NCBI GenBank assembly: GCA_938004375.1 | Contig: CALKWH010000477.1 | Coordinates: 1 to 25,090, forward strand | Origin: an uncultured Pseudomonadota bacterium | Lineage (GTDB): Bacteria; Myxococcota_A; Polyangia; HGW-17 | Length of the DNA: 25,090 nt | Direction of reading: 5' to 3' | Shown here: positions 1 to 9,545 of the stretch, one piece after another | Position numbering within the stretch: position 1 is the first letter of the stretch | Layout of the letters: each line of letters opens with the position of its first letter | The notes under the pieces: generated by a model | Databases searched by the model: none | Told to the model about the DNA's origin: nothing | Seen by the model: only the letters and a program-made list of their open reading frames with translations | Position numbers and translations under genes: made by a program

Positions 1-2
1 TT

Positions 3-557
3 CAATCATCAGTCTCCCGGGGCGCAGAGCCGCAGATGAGTATATGCAAGGTGGAAACCGGAATGGGATTCAGCCCCGGGGACCTGTCCACGATCTCCCG
101 ATGGCCCCTCGCCGGGCTCGACACCGGCGGAGCGGGTGGATCCAATTTTTTCCTCGCGGAACAAGATGAATCCACGGATTCTCACGCCGAAATGCGCGCG
201 CTCGCGCTCCGGATGGGAATCCCGACCGCCCAGGTCGTCCGGACGGCGAAAGGGTGTCCGTTCCCCGTCATCGCCGGCGGCGGCGTGCGCACCGGCCTGG
301 ACATCGCCCGGGCCCTCGCCCTGGGCGCCACCCTCGCCTCCTGCGCGGCCCCCCTGGTGAGCGCCTGGTCCGCGGATCCCGACCACGGGATCGATCGCTG
401 GATCGTCTCCCGCCTGACCCAACTGCGCCTGGTGATGGCCCTGGCCGGGGTACGGCGACCCTCGGAGCTGGGCGCGAGGGACGAGGGCACGTCCCCGGTG
501 TGGGACGATGGAACGTCCCCGGTGTGGGACGATGGAACGTCCCCGGTGCCGTCTTGA
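3..557 (+). CDS. fni: Type 2 isopentenyl-diphosphate delta-isomerase, C-terminal part (5' end outside window)
   Basis: FMN-dependent isomerase that interconverts IPP and DMAPP in the cytoplasm, the last step of the mevalonate route. The frame is open from the window edge, so this is the C-terminal part of the protein. Visible family features are the KVETGMGFS strand, the glycine-rich DTGGAGGSNFF segment, a GIPTAQ segment, and the phosphate/FMN-binding VIAGGGVRTGLDIARALALGA, followed by the usual terminal helix with LRLVMALAGVRRPSEL. After that conserved end the protein carries a non-family tail of repeated TSPVWDDG units encoded by a 24-bp DNA repeat. The stop overlaps the mevalonate kinase start (TTGA), so the two are probably translationally coupled in a mevalonate operon. 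Internal ATGs (for example at 36) are not the true start. Confidence 0.85.
   Translation, partial: QSSVSRGAEPQMSICKVETGMGFSPGDLSTISRWPLAGLDTGGAGGSNFFLAEQDESTDSHAEMRALALRMGIPTAQVVRTAKGCPFPVIAGGGVRTGLDIARALALGATLASCAAPLVSAWSADPDHGIDRWIVSRLTQLRLVMALAGVRRPSELGARDEGTSPVWDDGTSPVWDDGTSPVPS
489..548. repeat. 24-bp palindromic tandem repeat (2.5 copies)
   Basis: Two exact 24-bp units (489-512 and 513-536) and a half unit (537-548). Each unit carries GGGACG-N6-CGTCCC, and the junction between units carries CGTCCC-N6-GGGACG, so the array can fold into alternative hairpins. The unit length is a multiple of three, so the array is read in frame as TSPVWDDG at the end of fni. It resembles a REP-like genomic repeat that has invaded the gene end. 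Confidence 0.85.
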
Positions 558-1471
558 ACGCGCCGCTCACCGCACCGGGCAAGATCATTCTTCTGGGCGA
601 GCATGCGGTGCTCGACGGCGCCCCCGCGCTGGCCCTCCCCATCCCAGGCGCCCTCCACGCCCGGATCCGCTTGGAAGCCTCGGCCGGCCCGAGCCTCTGC
701 CCCATGCCCGACGATCCCCGCGTCCGCGAGGCCCTGGCGCTTCTGGCCCGGCTCATCCCCGGCCCCGGGTTCGAGCTCTGCTGGGACGCCATCCTCCCGC
801 CCGGAGCCGGTCTGGGCGCCTCGGCCTCACTGTCCTTCCTGCTCGTCCAGGCGGCGTGGCAGGTGGCCCACCCTGGCATCACGGCCGACCCCGGCGAGCT
901 CGCCGCCATGACGCACCGCCTCGAACACTGCTTTCACGGGACCCCCTCGGGGATCGACGACGCGGTCGTCTGCCTCGGCGCCGCCGTGCTCCTGCAGCGA
1001 CCGGCCGTGAAGGTCCGCTGGCCGTTCCCGAAGACCGAACTGGCCCCCCATCTGTGGCAGGTGACACTGCCCGCCCCCTTGCACCTGGTCCTCGGACATT
1101 CGGGGGAGGCCGCCTCCACCCGGGAGATGATCGCCCGCGTCCGCTCCGGGGCCGGGCCCGGCTTCGCCGACGACCTGCGCCTCGCCTTCGACGCGGCTGT
1201 GAGCGCCCTGGAGACCGGGGACGACGAGGCCCTGGGGCGGGTCCTGAGTCGGGTGCACGATCGCCTGGCGCGGGCCGGCGCCTCCACGGGACACCTGGAC
1301 CGCATGGTGGAACTGGCGTTGGCCGCCGGCGCCCTCGGCGCCAAGTTGACCGGCTCCGGCGGCGGCGGATGTGCGCTCGCGCTCTGCCCGATGTCGCGCC
1401 TCGAGTCCGTGGCCGAGGCCTGGCGCGCTGCGGGTTTCCAGGTGTTGCCGGTGATTACGGGACCAGTGTGA
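554..1471 (+). CDS. mvk: Mevalonate kinase (GHMP kinase)
   Basis: Phosphorylates mevalonate with ATP to give mevalonate-5-phosphate in the cytoplasm. At 305 aa it has the usual length of bacterial mevalonate kinases. Motif 1 is PGKIILLGEHAVL (residues 8-20), the ATP-binding loop is PPGAGLGASAS (82-92), the catalytic Asp region is HGTPSGIDDA (128-137), and the C-terminal GHMP motif is KLTGSGGGG (264-272). The chosen start is TTG at 554, overlapping the fni stop. It gives the family's typical short N-terminus (NAPLTAPGK), and the open frame further upstream is a shadow of fni. Its 3' end overlaps the convergent uvrD gene by 17 bp. Confidence 0.9.
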   Translation: MNAPLTAPGKIILLGEHAVLDGAPALALPIPGALHARIRLEASAGPSLCPMPDDPRVREALALLARLIPGPGFELCWDAILPPGAGLGASASLSFLLVQAAWQVAHPGITADPGELAAMTHRLEHCFHGTPSGIDDAVVCLGAAVLLQRPAVKVRWPFPKTELAPHLWQVTLPAPLHLVLGHSGEAASTREMIARVRSGAGPGFADDLRLAFDAAVSALETGDDEALGRVLSRVHDRLARAGASTGHLDRMVELALAAGALGAKLTGSGGGGCALALCPMSRLESVAEAWRAAGFQVLPVITGPV

Positions 1472-3734
1472 GGAAGGAGACCAGGATGACCTTGGGCGGA
1501 GCCCCGCCGAAGGAGACCATCGCCTTGCGCAGCTCCCCCTCGCCGACGACGGCCTTGATCACCCCGACGCCGAACTTGGCGTGGGAGACCTTGCGACCAG
1601 CCGCAAAGCCATCGGCAGGTGCGGCGGAACCCTTGCGGAAGGCGGGCGTGCCGACAGTGACGGCAGGCTGCGCCGCGGCCGCGGAAGACGACGGCGCTGT
1701 GGGCCGCGCGGCGGACTGCGCGGCCTTCCCGAAGGCGGAGGATGGCGCGACGCGGGAGCCCCGGTCTTCGGATCCATAGGAGGATCCCTTCGCCCGCCAG
1801 CGACGCCGCGGCGTGTCGTCATCGTCGTCCTCGTCCTCTTCATTCCAGCGCCCCGCGCCCGTCCGGGCGGGGGTGTCGAACTGGATGCAATCCCGGGGGA
1901 GCTCGTGGAGGAAGCGGGAGGCCTCCGTGTGCAGCACGTTGCCGTACATCAGCCGGGTGCGCGTGCGGGACAGATGCACCTCGCGCCGTGCCCGCGTGAT
2001 CGCCACGTAGGCCAAGCGCCGCTCCTCCTCGAGGTTGAGCTCCTCCTCGGCGCGCCGCAGGGGGAAGAGCCCCTCCTCCCACCCCGGCAGGAAGACCACG
2101 TCGAACTCCAGGCCCTTGGCCGCGTGGATGGTCATGAGGGTGACGCCGTCGGTGCCGTCCACCTGCTCGTCGCTGGTCAGGAGCGACACGTTGTCCAGCC
2201 AGTCGCGCAGCACGGCGTCGGGCCGGTCCACGGCGAACTCCTGCATGGACTTGTAGAGCTCGTCGATGTTCTCCTTGCGCCCCAGATCCTCGTCTCCAGA
2301 GGAGTGTAAAAAGCCCATGGCGTCGGTGCGGTCCAGCAGCAACTGGAGCAGGTCATGGGGGGCGACCACGCCCACCTGCGCCTGGAGCTCCTTCACCAGC
2401 TCGACGAACTCGTGGAGCCCGCGACGGGCGGTGGCCGGCACCAGGAACCCGCCCGCGACGCAGAGCTCCCAGAGACTCACCTGGCGCTCCTTCGCCTGCT
2501 CGGCGAGCCGCTCTAGGGTGACCGCGCCGATGCCCCGCGAGGGCGTCTTGATGGCACGCAGGAAGTCCAGATCCGAGGACGAGTTCACCGCCAGCCGCAG
2601 GTAGGCGAGCACGTCCTTGATCTCGGCGCGCTCGTAGAACCGGGTGCCCCCCACCAGCCGGTAAGGGATCTGGGCCCGGCGAAGCTCCTCCTCGAAAGGG
2701 CGGCTCTGGGCGTTCACCCGGTAGAGCACGGCCATCTCCGAGGTCGGGACCCCGCCCGTGCGCAAGCGGCCCATGGTCTCCACGATGGTCCGCGCCTCGT
2801 CTCGCTCGCGCTCGTACACGCAGAACCGCAGCGGCACGCCCGGGTCGGCGGCCGTCCAGAGGGTCTTGCCGTGACGCGTGAGGTTGTTGGAGATCAGCGC
2901 CGAGGCCGCCGAGATGATGTTGCCCGTGGACCGGTAGTTCTGTTCGAGCCGGATGACCCGCGTCCCGGGGAACTCCTTCTCGAAGCGCAGCAGGTACTCC
3001 GGGTTGGCGCCGCGCCACGAATAGATGCTCTGGTCGTCGTCGCCCACCACGCAGATGTTGCCCCGCCCGGAGACCATGGCGCGGAGCATGGCGAACTGCA
3101 GGCGCGAAGTGTCCTGGAACTCGTCCACGAGGACGTAGTCCCACAACTTCGGGAGGATCTCGCCGAGCTCGGCGACCTTCTCGATGAGCCCGGTGAAATC
3201 CACCGCGTTGCAGGCGGCCAGGCGCTTCATGTACTCGTCGAGGATGCCCGACTGCGGCCCGAAGAGCCGGTCCACGCGCTTGCCCCGGTACGCCTCGAGC
3301 ACGGAGATGGTGGCGCGCACGTCCTTGGCGTCATGGGTGAGGTGCCACTCCTTCAGGAGCTTGCGCACCAGCGCCTTCTGGTCGTCGGCGTCGTAGATGA
3401 CGAAGTCCCGGGACAGGCCGATCTGATCCCCGTAGAGCCGCAGGAGCCGCGCCGAGATCGAGTGGAAGGTGCCCACCCACAGGTCCCGCCGGTCGCCGAT
3501 CAGGCTGACCACGCGCTCGCGCATCTCGGCCGCCGCCTTGTTGGTGAACGTCACCGCCACGATGCGGTGGGCGGGCACCCCCGAGGCCACGATGTTCGCC
3601 AGCCGCCGCGTGAGCACGCGGGTCTTGCCCGAGCCCGCGCCGGCGAGCACCATCAGCGGCCCGTCGATGGTCTCGACGGCCAGCTTCTGCGGCGGGTTCA
3701 GGCCCTGGGTCAACTGCTCGGTGACGGTGCTCAA
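1455..3734 (-). CDS. uvrD: UvrD/PcrA-type superfamily 1 DNA helicase
   Basis: ATP-dependent 3'-5' DNA helicase used in repair and in clearing proteins from DNA. From the chosen start it has 759 aa, as expected for PcrA/UvrD. Motifs in order: Walker A AGAGSGKT (31-38), TFTNKAAAEM, Walker B DEFQDT (204-209), GDDDQSIYSWRGA (231-243), LEQNYRST, MTIHAAKGLEFDVVFLPG, and AYVAITRARREVHL. A low-complexity linker with a run of Glu/Asp and Ala/Ser follows, then a C-terminal Tudor-like segment (GRKVSHAKFGVGVI to the end), the known RNA polymerase-contacting module of PcrA. TTG at 3734 is preferred because GGAAGGGA lies just upstream; an ATG at 3824 would add 30 unconserved residues and lies inside the groL terminator A-run. 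Confidence 0.93.
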   Translation of the reverse strand: MSTVTEQLTQGLNPPQKLAVETIDGPLMVLAGAGSGKTRVLTRRLANIVASGVPAHRIVAVTFTNKAAAEMRERVVSLIGDRRDLWVGTFHSISARLLRLYGDQIGLSRDFVIYDADDQKALVRKLLKEWHLTHDAKDVRATISVLEAYRGKRVDRLFGPQSGILDEYMKRLAACNAVDFTGLIEKVAELGEILPKLWDYVLVDEFQDTSRLQFAMLRAMVSGRGNICVVGDDDQSIYSWRGANPEYLLRFEKEFPGTRVIRLEQNYRSTGNIISAASALISNNLTRHGKTLWTAADPGVPLRFCVYERERDEARTIVETMGRLRTGGVPTSEMAVLYRVNAQSRPFEEELRRAQIPYRLVGGTRFYERAEIKDVLAYLRLAVNSSSDLDFLRAIKTPSRGIGAVTLERLAEQAKERQVSLWELCVAGGFLVPATARRGLHEFVELVKELQAQVGVVAPHDLLQLLLDRTDAMGFLHSSGDEDLGRKENIDELYKSMQEFAVDRPDAVLRDWLDNVSLLTSDEQVDGTDGVTLMTIHAAKGLEFDVVFLPGWEEGLFPLRRAEEELNLEEERRLAYVAITRARREVHLSRTRTRLMYGNVLHTEASRFLHELPRDCIQFDTPARTGAGRWNEEDEDDDDDTPRRRWRAKGSSYGSEDRGSRVAPSSAFGKAAQSAARPTAPSSSAAAAQPAVTVGTPAFRKGSAAPADGFAAGRKVSHAKFGVGVIKAVVGEGELRKAMVSFGGAPPKVILVSFLTLVP

Positions 3735-3822
3735 CGGATCCCTTCCGGCGGACCGGCCCACCGGCCGCCCGCCCCACGCGAAGGATTGAAGGAAAACGGA
3801 CCGGTCTTCAAGCTGTTTTGGC

Positions 3823-3860
3823 AAAAAAAAACGCGGGACCCCGTCTCCGGGATCCCGCGT
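3823..3860 (-). terminator. Rho-independent terminator of groL
   Basis: On the minus strand, 23 nt after the groL stop, there is a 12-bp stem with one mismatch (arms 3831-3843 and 3848-3860), a 4-nt loop, and an unbroken run of T (A at 3823-3831 on the plus strand). It ends groL transcription before uvrD. Confidence 0.93.
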
Positions 3861-3883
3861 CGGGTCAATCGGTCGCGGCGCGA

Positions 3884-5542
<1,659 letters not shown>

Positions 5543-5590
5543 CTAGTTCCTTTCTTGAAAAAATGACTCGTTTGATGGTTCATGGAAATG

Positions 5591-5631
5591 TGAAACAACA
5601 TGTACAAACATGAAATTCATGAATAGTTTCA
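5591..5631. promoter_or_regulatory. Nested palindromes in the groL / Ca2+ ATPase intergenic region
   Basis: Three exact inverted repeats overlap the groL promoter: CATGT-ACAA-ACATG (5599-5612), CATGAA-A-TTCATG (5609-5621), and the outer pair TGAAAC (5591-5596) with GTTTCA (5626-5631). They look like operator sites for an unknown regulator. The rest of 5543-5750 is AT-richer leader sequence, and I could not identify a convincing promoter for the ATPase in it. Confidence 0.5.
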
Positions 5632-5632
5632 A
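5600..5632 (-). promoter_or_regulatory. Candidate sigma32-type promoter for groL
   Basis: On the minus strand TTGAAA is followed after 12 nt by TTCATGT, close to the heat-shock consensus CTTGAAA-N11-16-CCCATNT. The predicted transcript start lies about 60 nt before the groL ATG. No CIRCE element (TTAGCACTC-N9-GAGTGCTAA) is present. Confidence 0.5.
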
Positions 5633-5750
5633 CCACTTCGAAGGCCAACCCCCCGAAGCGGACCGGAAACTAAACACGATTTTTCCAAAGGCAAGAGTCC
5701 GGTGCATTTTTTCTTTGCATCCCAAGGAATCCCTATGGAAGATGCTGCCC

Positions 5751-8420
5751 ATGACCCACGATCCCCTTTTCCATGGCTTAAAATCTTCCGATATAGATTT
5801 AATCCGTAAAGAAAAAGGCTCCAATGCGCTCCCGCCTCCTCCGGTCAGGCGCTGGTATCAAATTTTGGGGGCCGTAATTAACGACAAGACCATCTGGGTC
5901 CTCTCGGCCGCGGCCGCGATCTCCGTCATCATCTCCGTGGTCCGGGGCGAGAACGTCTTCGAGGGCGTGGGCATCCTCATCGCCGTGGGCATCGCCGTGG
6001 GTGTCGGCTTCATGAGCGAGTTCCGCAGCTCGCGGGCCTTCCAGGCGCTGTTGGCCGAGAGCGACCGCATGAAGATCAAGGTGGTGCGCGACGGCAAGTT
6101 CCACGTGGTCCCCGCCGACGAGCTGGTCGTGGGCGACCTGGTCCTGATGGAGACCGGCGACAAGGTCCCCGCCGACGGCACGGTCGTCAAGGCCGTCGAG
6201 CTCTCGTTCGACACCTCGACCATCACCGGCGAGAGCTACTCCATGTCCGGCGAGCTCGAGGCGAAGATCTACCGGGGCTTCTCGGTGCTCTCGGGCGAGG
6301 GGGCCATGGTCGTCACCGCCGTGGGGCGCGCCACCGAGATGGGCAAGATCCGTGACGCGCTCGCCACCGACCCCGAGCCCACGCCGCTGCAGGAGCGCCT
6401 CTCCGAGCTCGCCGACCGCATCGGCCTGGGCGGCACGGTGGCCGCGGTCGCCATCTTCGTCGCTCTGTTTCTGCGCAGCATGCTCATGCATTCCTATGAG
6501 TTTATGTCGCCCGAGTGCCTCCAGTGCGTGCTCAACGCCTTCATCGTGGCGGTCACCATCGTGGTGGTGGCGGTGCCCGAGGGCCTGCCCCTGGCGGTGA
6601 CCCTGAGCCTGGCGCTGAACATGCGCCGCATGGCCCGGGACAACAACCTCGTGCGCACGCTCGCCGCCAGCGAGACGCTGGGCTCCGTGACCATCATCGC
6701 CTCGGACAAGACCGGCACGCTCACCCTCAACCGCATGCGCGTCTCCTCGGTGTGGACCCCCGAGGGCGGCGAGGAGCCCGGCTCGGGCAAGTGCTTCCGC
6801 GCCCCCGACGACCGCCTGTTCCAGCTGCTGGTGGCCGCCAACTCCACCGCCCATCTCCAGGAGACCGCCCCGGGCCGCTTCGACTACATCGGCAACCCCA
6901 CCGAGGGCGGCCTGCTGTTCTGGCTGCAGGACTGCGGGCACGACTACATCCACCTGCGCGACAACGCGAAGGTCCTGGGTCGGCGCTCCTTTTCGTCGGC
7001 CCGCAAGATGATGTCCACCCAGGTGGCCTGGGACCAGGAACACAGCATCCTGCTGGTCAAGGGCGCCCCCGAGCGCGTCATCGAGCGCTGCGTCGACTGC
7101 GCGAGCAGCCTGGCCGGCGTCAGGCGCCCCCTGGCCGAGAAACGGGAGGAGCTGGACCGCATCCTGAACCAGGCGGCCTCCCGCGGGGAGCGCGTGCTGG
7201 CGCTCGCCTACCGCTTCCTCGCCGCCGACGCCCGGGACTACGAGGAGGACCAGCTCACGCTGTGGGGCCTCGCGATCATCAAGGATCCCGTCCGCCGCGA
7301 GGTCGCCGACTCCATCGCCCGCTGCCGCGAGGCGGGCATCCGCGTCATCATGGTCACCGGAGACAACCCGCTCACCGCCCGGGCCATCGCCGAGGAGCTC
7401 GGACTCATGGCCGGCGGCGGCGAGGTGTGGGACGGCATGCAGTTCGAGCAGATGTCCGACGACGAGGTCAAACGCCGCCTCCCCGACCTGCGGATCCTCG
7501 CCCGCTCGCGGCCCAACGACAAGTTCCGGCTGGTGTCCCTGCTCAAGGAGGCCGGCGAGGTCGTGGCCGTGACCGGCGACGGCACCAACGACGCCCCGGC
7601 GCTGAAGAAGGCCGACGTGGGCGTGGCCATGGGCATCTGCGGCACCGAGGTCTCCAAGGAGGCCTCGGACGTCGTCCTGCTCGACGACAACTTCACCTCC
7701 ATCGTCAAGGGCGTGCTCTGGGGCCGCTCGCTCCATTCGAACATCCAGAAGTTCCTGCAGTTCCAACTGACCGTCAACGTGGCGGCGCTGACCACCGCGT
7801 TCGTGGGCGCGCTCATCGGCGGACGCCCGCCCCTCACGGCCGTCCAGCTCCTGTGGGTGAACCTGATCATGGACACGCTGGCCGCCATCGGCCTGGGCCT
7901 CGAGCCCCCCGAGGACACCCTGCTGCAGAAGAAGCCCCGCAAGCGCACCGCGCCGCTGATCACCTCCTCGATGTGGTTCATGATCCTGGGCATGGGCCTT
8001 TACACCTTCGCGTCCCTCATGGTTTTGTTCCGATGGAACTTCCTGGGCGAGGGCACCCGCTACAGCGCCGAGCACCTGTCGGTCATCTTCACCACCTTCG
8101 TATTTCTGCAGGTCTTCAACGAGCTCAACGCCCGCTCCCTGTCAGGCCACGAGAGCGCCTTCCACCAACTGCACCGCAGCCGGGGCTTTTTGACCATCCT
8201 GGCGCTGATCTGCTTGGTGCAGGTGCTGCTCACGCAGTTCGGGGGCCGGCTGTTCCAGACCACGCCGCTCTCCCCCGCCACCTGGCTCCGGGTGCTCGCG
8301 TTCGCCTCCACCGCCCTGCTCGTGGGCGCGTTTCTGCGGCTGCTCATGCGCCGCCTGGGCGTGGGGGACTCCCCTGCCGCGGGATCCGCCCCCGCCGCCG
8401 CCCCCGCTGGTGACGCCTGA
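5751..8420 (+). CDS. P-type Ca2+-transporting ATPase, PMCA-like (type IIB)
   Basis: Membrane pump that expels Ca2+ using ATP. The 889-aa protein has the actuator TGES (159-162), the M4 ion site PEGLP (276-280), the phosphorylation motif DKTGTLT with Asp319, the nucleotide-binding KGAPE (437-441), MVTGDN (534-539), the hinge TGDGTNDAP with KKADVGVAMG (608-628), and the M6 ion-site segment LWVNLIMDT (701-709). The wording around these motifs (DNNLVRTLAASETLG, FLQFQLTVNV) is most like plasma-membrane Ca2+ ATPases. ATG at 5751 is chosen because GGAAG lies 9 nt upstream and the protein then starts as the family does; an in-frame ATG at 5610 would add 47 unconserved residues. The C-terminus is Pro/Ala-rich. 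The stop overlaps the next gene by one base. Ca2+ specificity is inferred from family resemblance. Confidence 0.9.
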   Translation: MTHDPLFHGLKSSDIDLIRKEKGSNALPPPPVRRWYQILGAVINDKTIWVLSAAAAISVIISVVRGENVFEGVGILIAVGIAVGVGFMSEFRSSRAFQALLAESDRMKIKVVRDGKFHVVPADELVVGDLVLMETGDKVPADGTVVKAVELSFDTSTITGESYSMSGELEAKIYRGFSVLSGEGAMVVTAVGRATEMGKIRDALATDPEPTPLQERLSELADRIGLGGTVAAVAIFVALFLRSMLMHSYEFMSPECLQCVLNAFIVAVTIVVVAVPEGLPLAVTLSLALNMRRMARDNNLVRTLAASETLGSVTIIASDKTGTLTLNRMRVSSVWTPEGGEEPGSGKCFRAPDDRLFQLLVAANSTAHLQETAPGRFDYIGNPTEGGLLFWLQDCGHDYIHLRDNAKVLGRRSFSSARKMMSTQVAWDQEHSILLVKGAPERVIERCVDCASSLAGVRRPLAEKREELDRILNQAASRGERVLALAYRFLAADARDYEEDQLTLWGLAIIKDPVRREVADSIARCREAGIRVIMVTGDNPLTARAIAEELGLMAGGGEVWDGMQFEQMSDDEVKRRLPDLRILARSRPNDKFRLVSLLKEAGEVVAVTGDGTNDAPALKKADVGVAMGICGTEVSKEASDVVLLDDNFTSIVKGVLWGRSLHSNIQKFLQFQLTVNVAALTTAFVGALIGGRPPLTAVQLLWVNLIMDTLAAIGLGLEPPEDTLLQKKPRKRTAPLITSSMWFMILGMGLYTFASLMVLFRWNFLGEGTRYSAEHLSVIFTTFVFLQVFNELNARSLSGHESAFHQLHRSRGFLTILALICLVQVLLTQFGGRLFQTTPLSPATWLRVLAFASTALLVGAFLRLLMRRLGVGDSPAAGSAPAAAPAGDA

Positions 8421-8914
8421 TGGACATCCACCTCGAGTTCGAGCGCAAGTGGCGGCTGCGGGAGCTGCCGGACCTGCCCTGGACCCGCACCCTGCGTATC
8501 CGCCAGGGATACATCTCCCAGGGCAGCCGGTGGGTGCGGATCCGCGAGACGCTCCTCGACGACGGCGGCGCGACCTACATCCTGTGCCGCAAGGTCCGCA
8601 AGGGCGCCATGCCCGTGGAGATGGAGACCCCCGTCAGCGCCGACGCCTTCGCCCTGCTGTGGACACTGTGCAGCCGCAACTCCCTCGAGAAGGTGAGACG
8701 CGAGTGGCTCGACCCGTTGGGACGCCTGTGGGAGTTCGACGAGTACGCCGGAACGCTGCAGGGGTTGATCACGCTGGAGCTGGAGCTCCCGTCCCTCGAC
8801 GTGCCGGTGACGCTGCCCGACGCGGTGTCGGCGGTCCTGATCGCCGAGCTCACCGGGGATCCCGCCTGGTCCAACCGCGCCCTGGCCTCGACAGGACTGC
8901 CCTCGAATTATTGA
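8420..8914 (+). CDS. CYTH-domain protein (triphosphate tunnel metalloenzyme)
   Basis: A 164-aa CYTH protein. The signature ExExK is present as E6-F-E8-R-K10, followed by alternating charged strands (IRQGYIS, WVRIRET, YILCRKVRKG, PVEMETPV) typical of the tunnel fold that binds triphosphate with a divalent metal. Family members hydrolyse inorganic tripolyphosphate or thiamine triphosphate or, more rarely, cyclise ATP; the single-domain form here is most likely a triphosphatase. The ATG shares its first base with the ATPase stop, so translation is coupled to the Ca2+ pump. The substrate cannot be told from sequence. Confidence 0.82.
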   Translation: MDIHLEFERKWRLRELPDLPWTRTLRIRQGYISQGSRWVRIRETLLDDGGATYILCRKVRKGAMPVEMETPVSADAFALLWTLCSRNSLEKVRREWLDPLGRLWEFDEYAGTLQGLITLELELPSLDVPVTLPDAVSAVLIAELTGDPAWSNRALASTGLPSNY

Positions 8915-8966
8915 CATTTGCCTCTTTTGCCCGATTTTCCCTTTTATTTCAAAGGAATTTTGGCGC

Positions 8967-8995
8967 TTGCATTTCCAGCGGCAGGGCACTATATT
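8967..8995 (+). promoter_or_regulatory. Candidate sigma70 promoter for ptsN
   Basis: TTGCAT (8967-8972), 17-nt spacer, TATATT (8990-8995). The expected start near 9002 gives a GC-rich leader of about 95 nt with small inverted repeats (GCCGG-CCAA-CCGGC, and CCATCC pairing with GGATGG just before the gene). Confidence 0.55.
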
Positions 8996-9097
8996 GCCGC
9001 CGGATCGGGACGCGCTCCCGGCCGCCGGCCAACCGGCGCCCCTTGCCGGTCAACCGCAGCCGCCATCCCGTTCCCCTAAGGATGGGAACATAACACC

Positions 9098-9544
9098 ATG
9101 GTCTCCACCGACTTCATCCAGCCCAACGCCATCGCCCCCACCCTGACGGGACGCGACCGGGACGAGGTGCTGCGCGAGCTCTCCGACCTGCTCGTGCGCA
9201 ACTACCCCGAGCTGGCGTCCCAGGACGTCTTCTCCCTGCTGCGCGCCCGGGAGGAGCTCTCCTCCACCGCCATGGACGGCGGCCTGGCCATCCCCCACGC
9301 CAAGGTCCCCCGGCTCGAGCGCATGTACGGCGCCTTCGGCCGCTCGTCCGACGGCGTGAGCTTCGGCGCCCCCGACGGCGGCCGCAGCCACCTGTTCTTC
9401 GTGCTCATCTCCCCCGAGCGCAACGCCGGCGGCCACCTCATGGCGCTCGCGCACATCAGCCGCCTCTTCAAGGACGAGGCCCGCCGCAAGGGCCTCATGT
9501 CCGGCCAGAACGCCACCGAACTTTTCCAGCTGCTCCAAGGCTAA
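9098..9544 (+). CDS. ptsN: PTS EIIA domain protein, PtsN (EIIA-Ntr)-like
   Basis: A stand-alone 148-aa phosphocarrier of the fructose/nitrogen EIIA class, without the EIIB and EIIC domains of a sugar transporter. The phosphorylated histidine is H67 in GGLAIPHAK, and the FFVLISPERNAGGHLMALAHISRLFKD segment is also typical. The family acts in the nitrogen PTS as a signalling protein; E. coli PtsN is known to bind and regulate K+ transport proteins, which is suggestive because two Ktr systems lie 5 kb away. No clear Shine-Dalgarno sits at normal spacing. A three-codon frame (ATG at 9082, stop at 9091) ends 4 nt before the start. The gene end is one base from the convergent DUF4143 gene. Confidence 0.85.
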   Translation: MVSTDFIQPNAIAPTLTGRDRDEVLRELSDLLVRNYPELASQDVFSLLRAREELSSTAMDGGLAIPHAKVPRLERMYGAFGRSSDGVSFGAPDGGRSHLFFVLISPERNAGGHLMALAHISRLFKDEARRKGLMSGQNATELFQLLQG

Positions 9545-9545
9545 T

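Noticed and set aside
8961..8972. Possible sigma54 promoter (TGGCGCTTGCA) before ptsN
   Set aside because: The GG and GC elements are only about 5 nt apart instead of 10, while a sigma70-type promoter with correct spacing overlaps it.
9082..9093. Three-codon upstream frame before ptsN
   Set aside because: So short a frame arises easily by chance; nothing else supports translational control.
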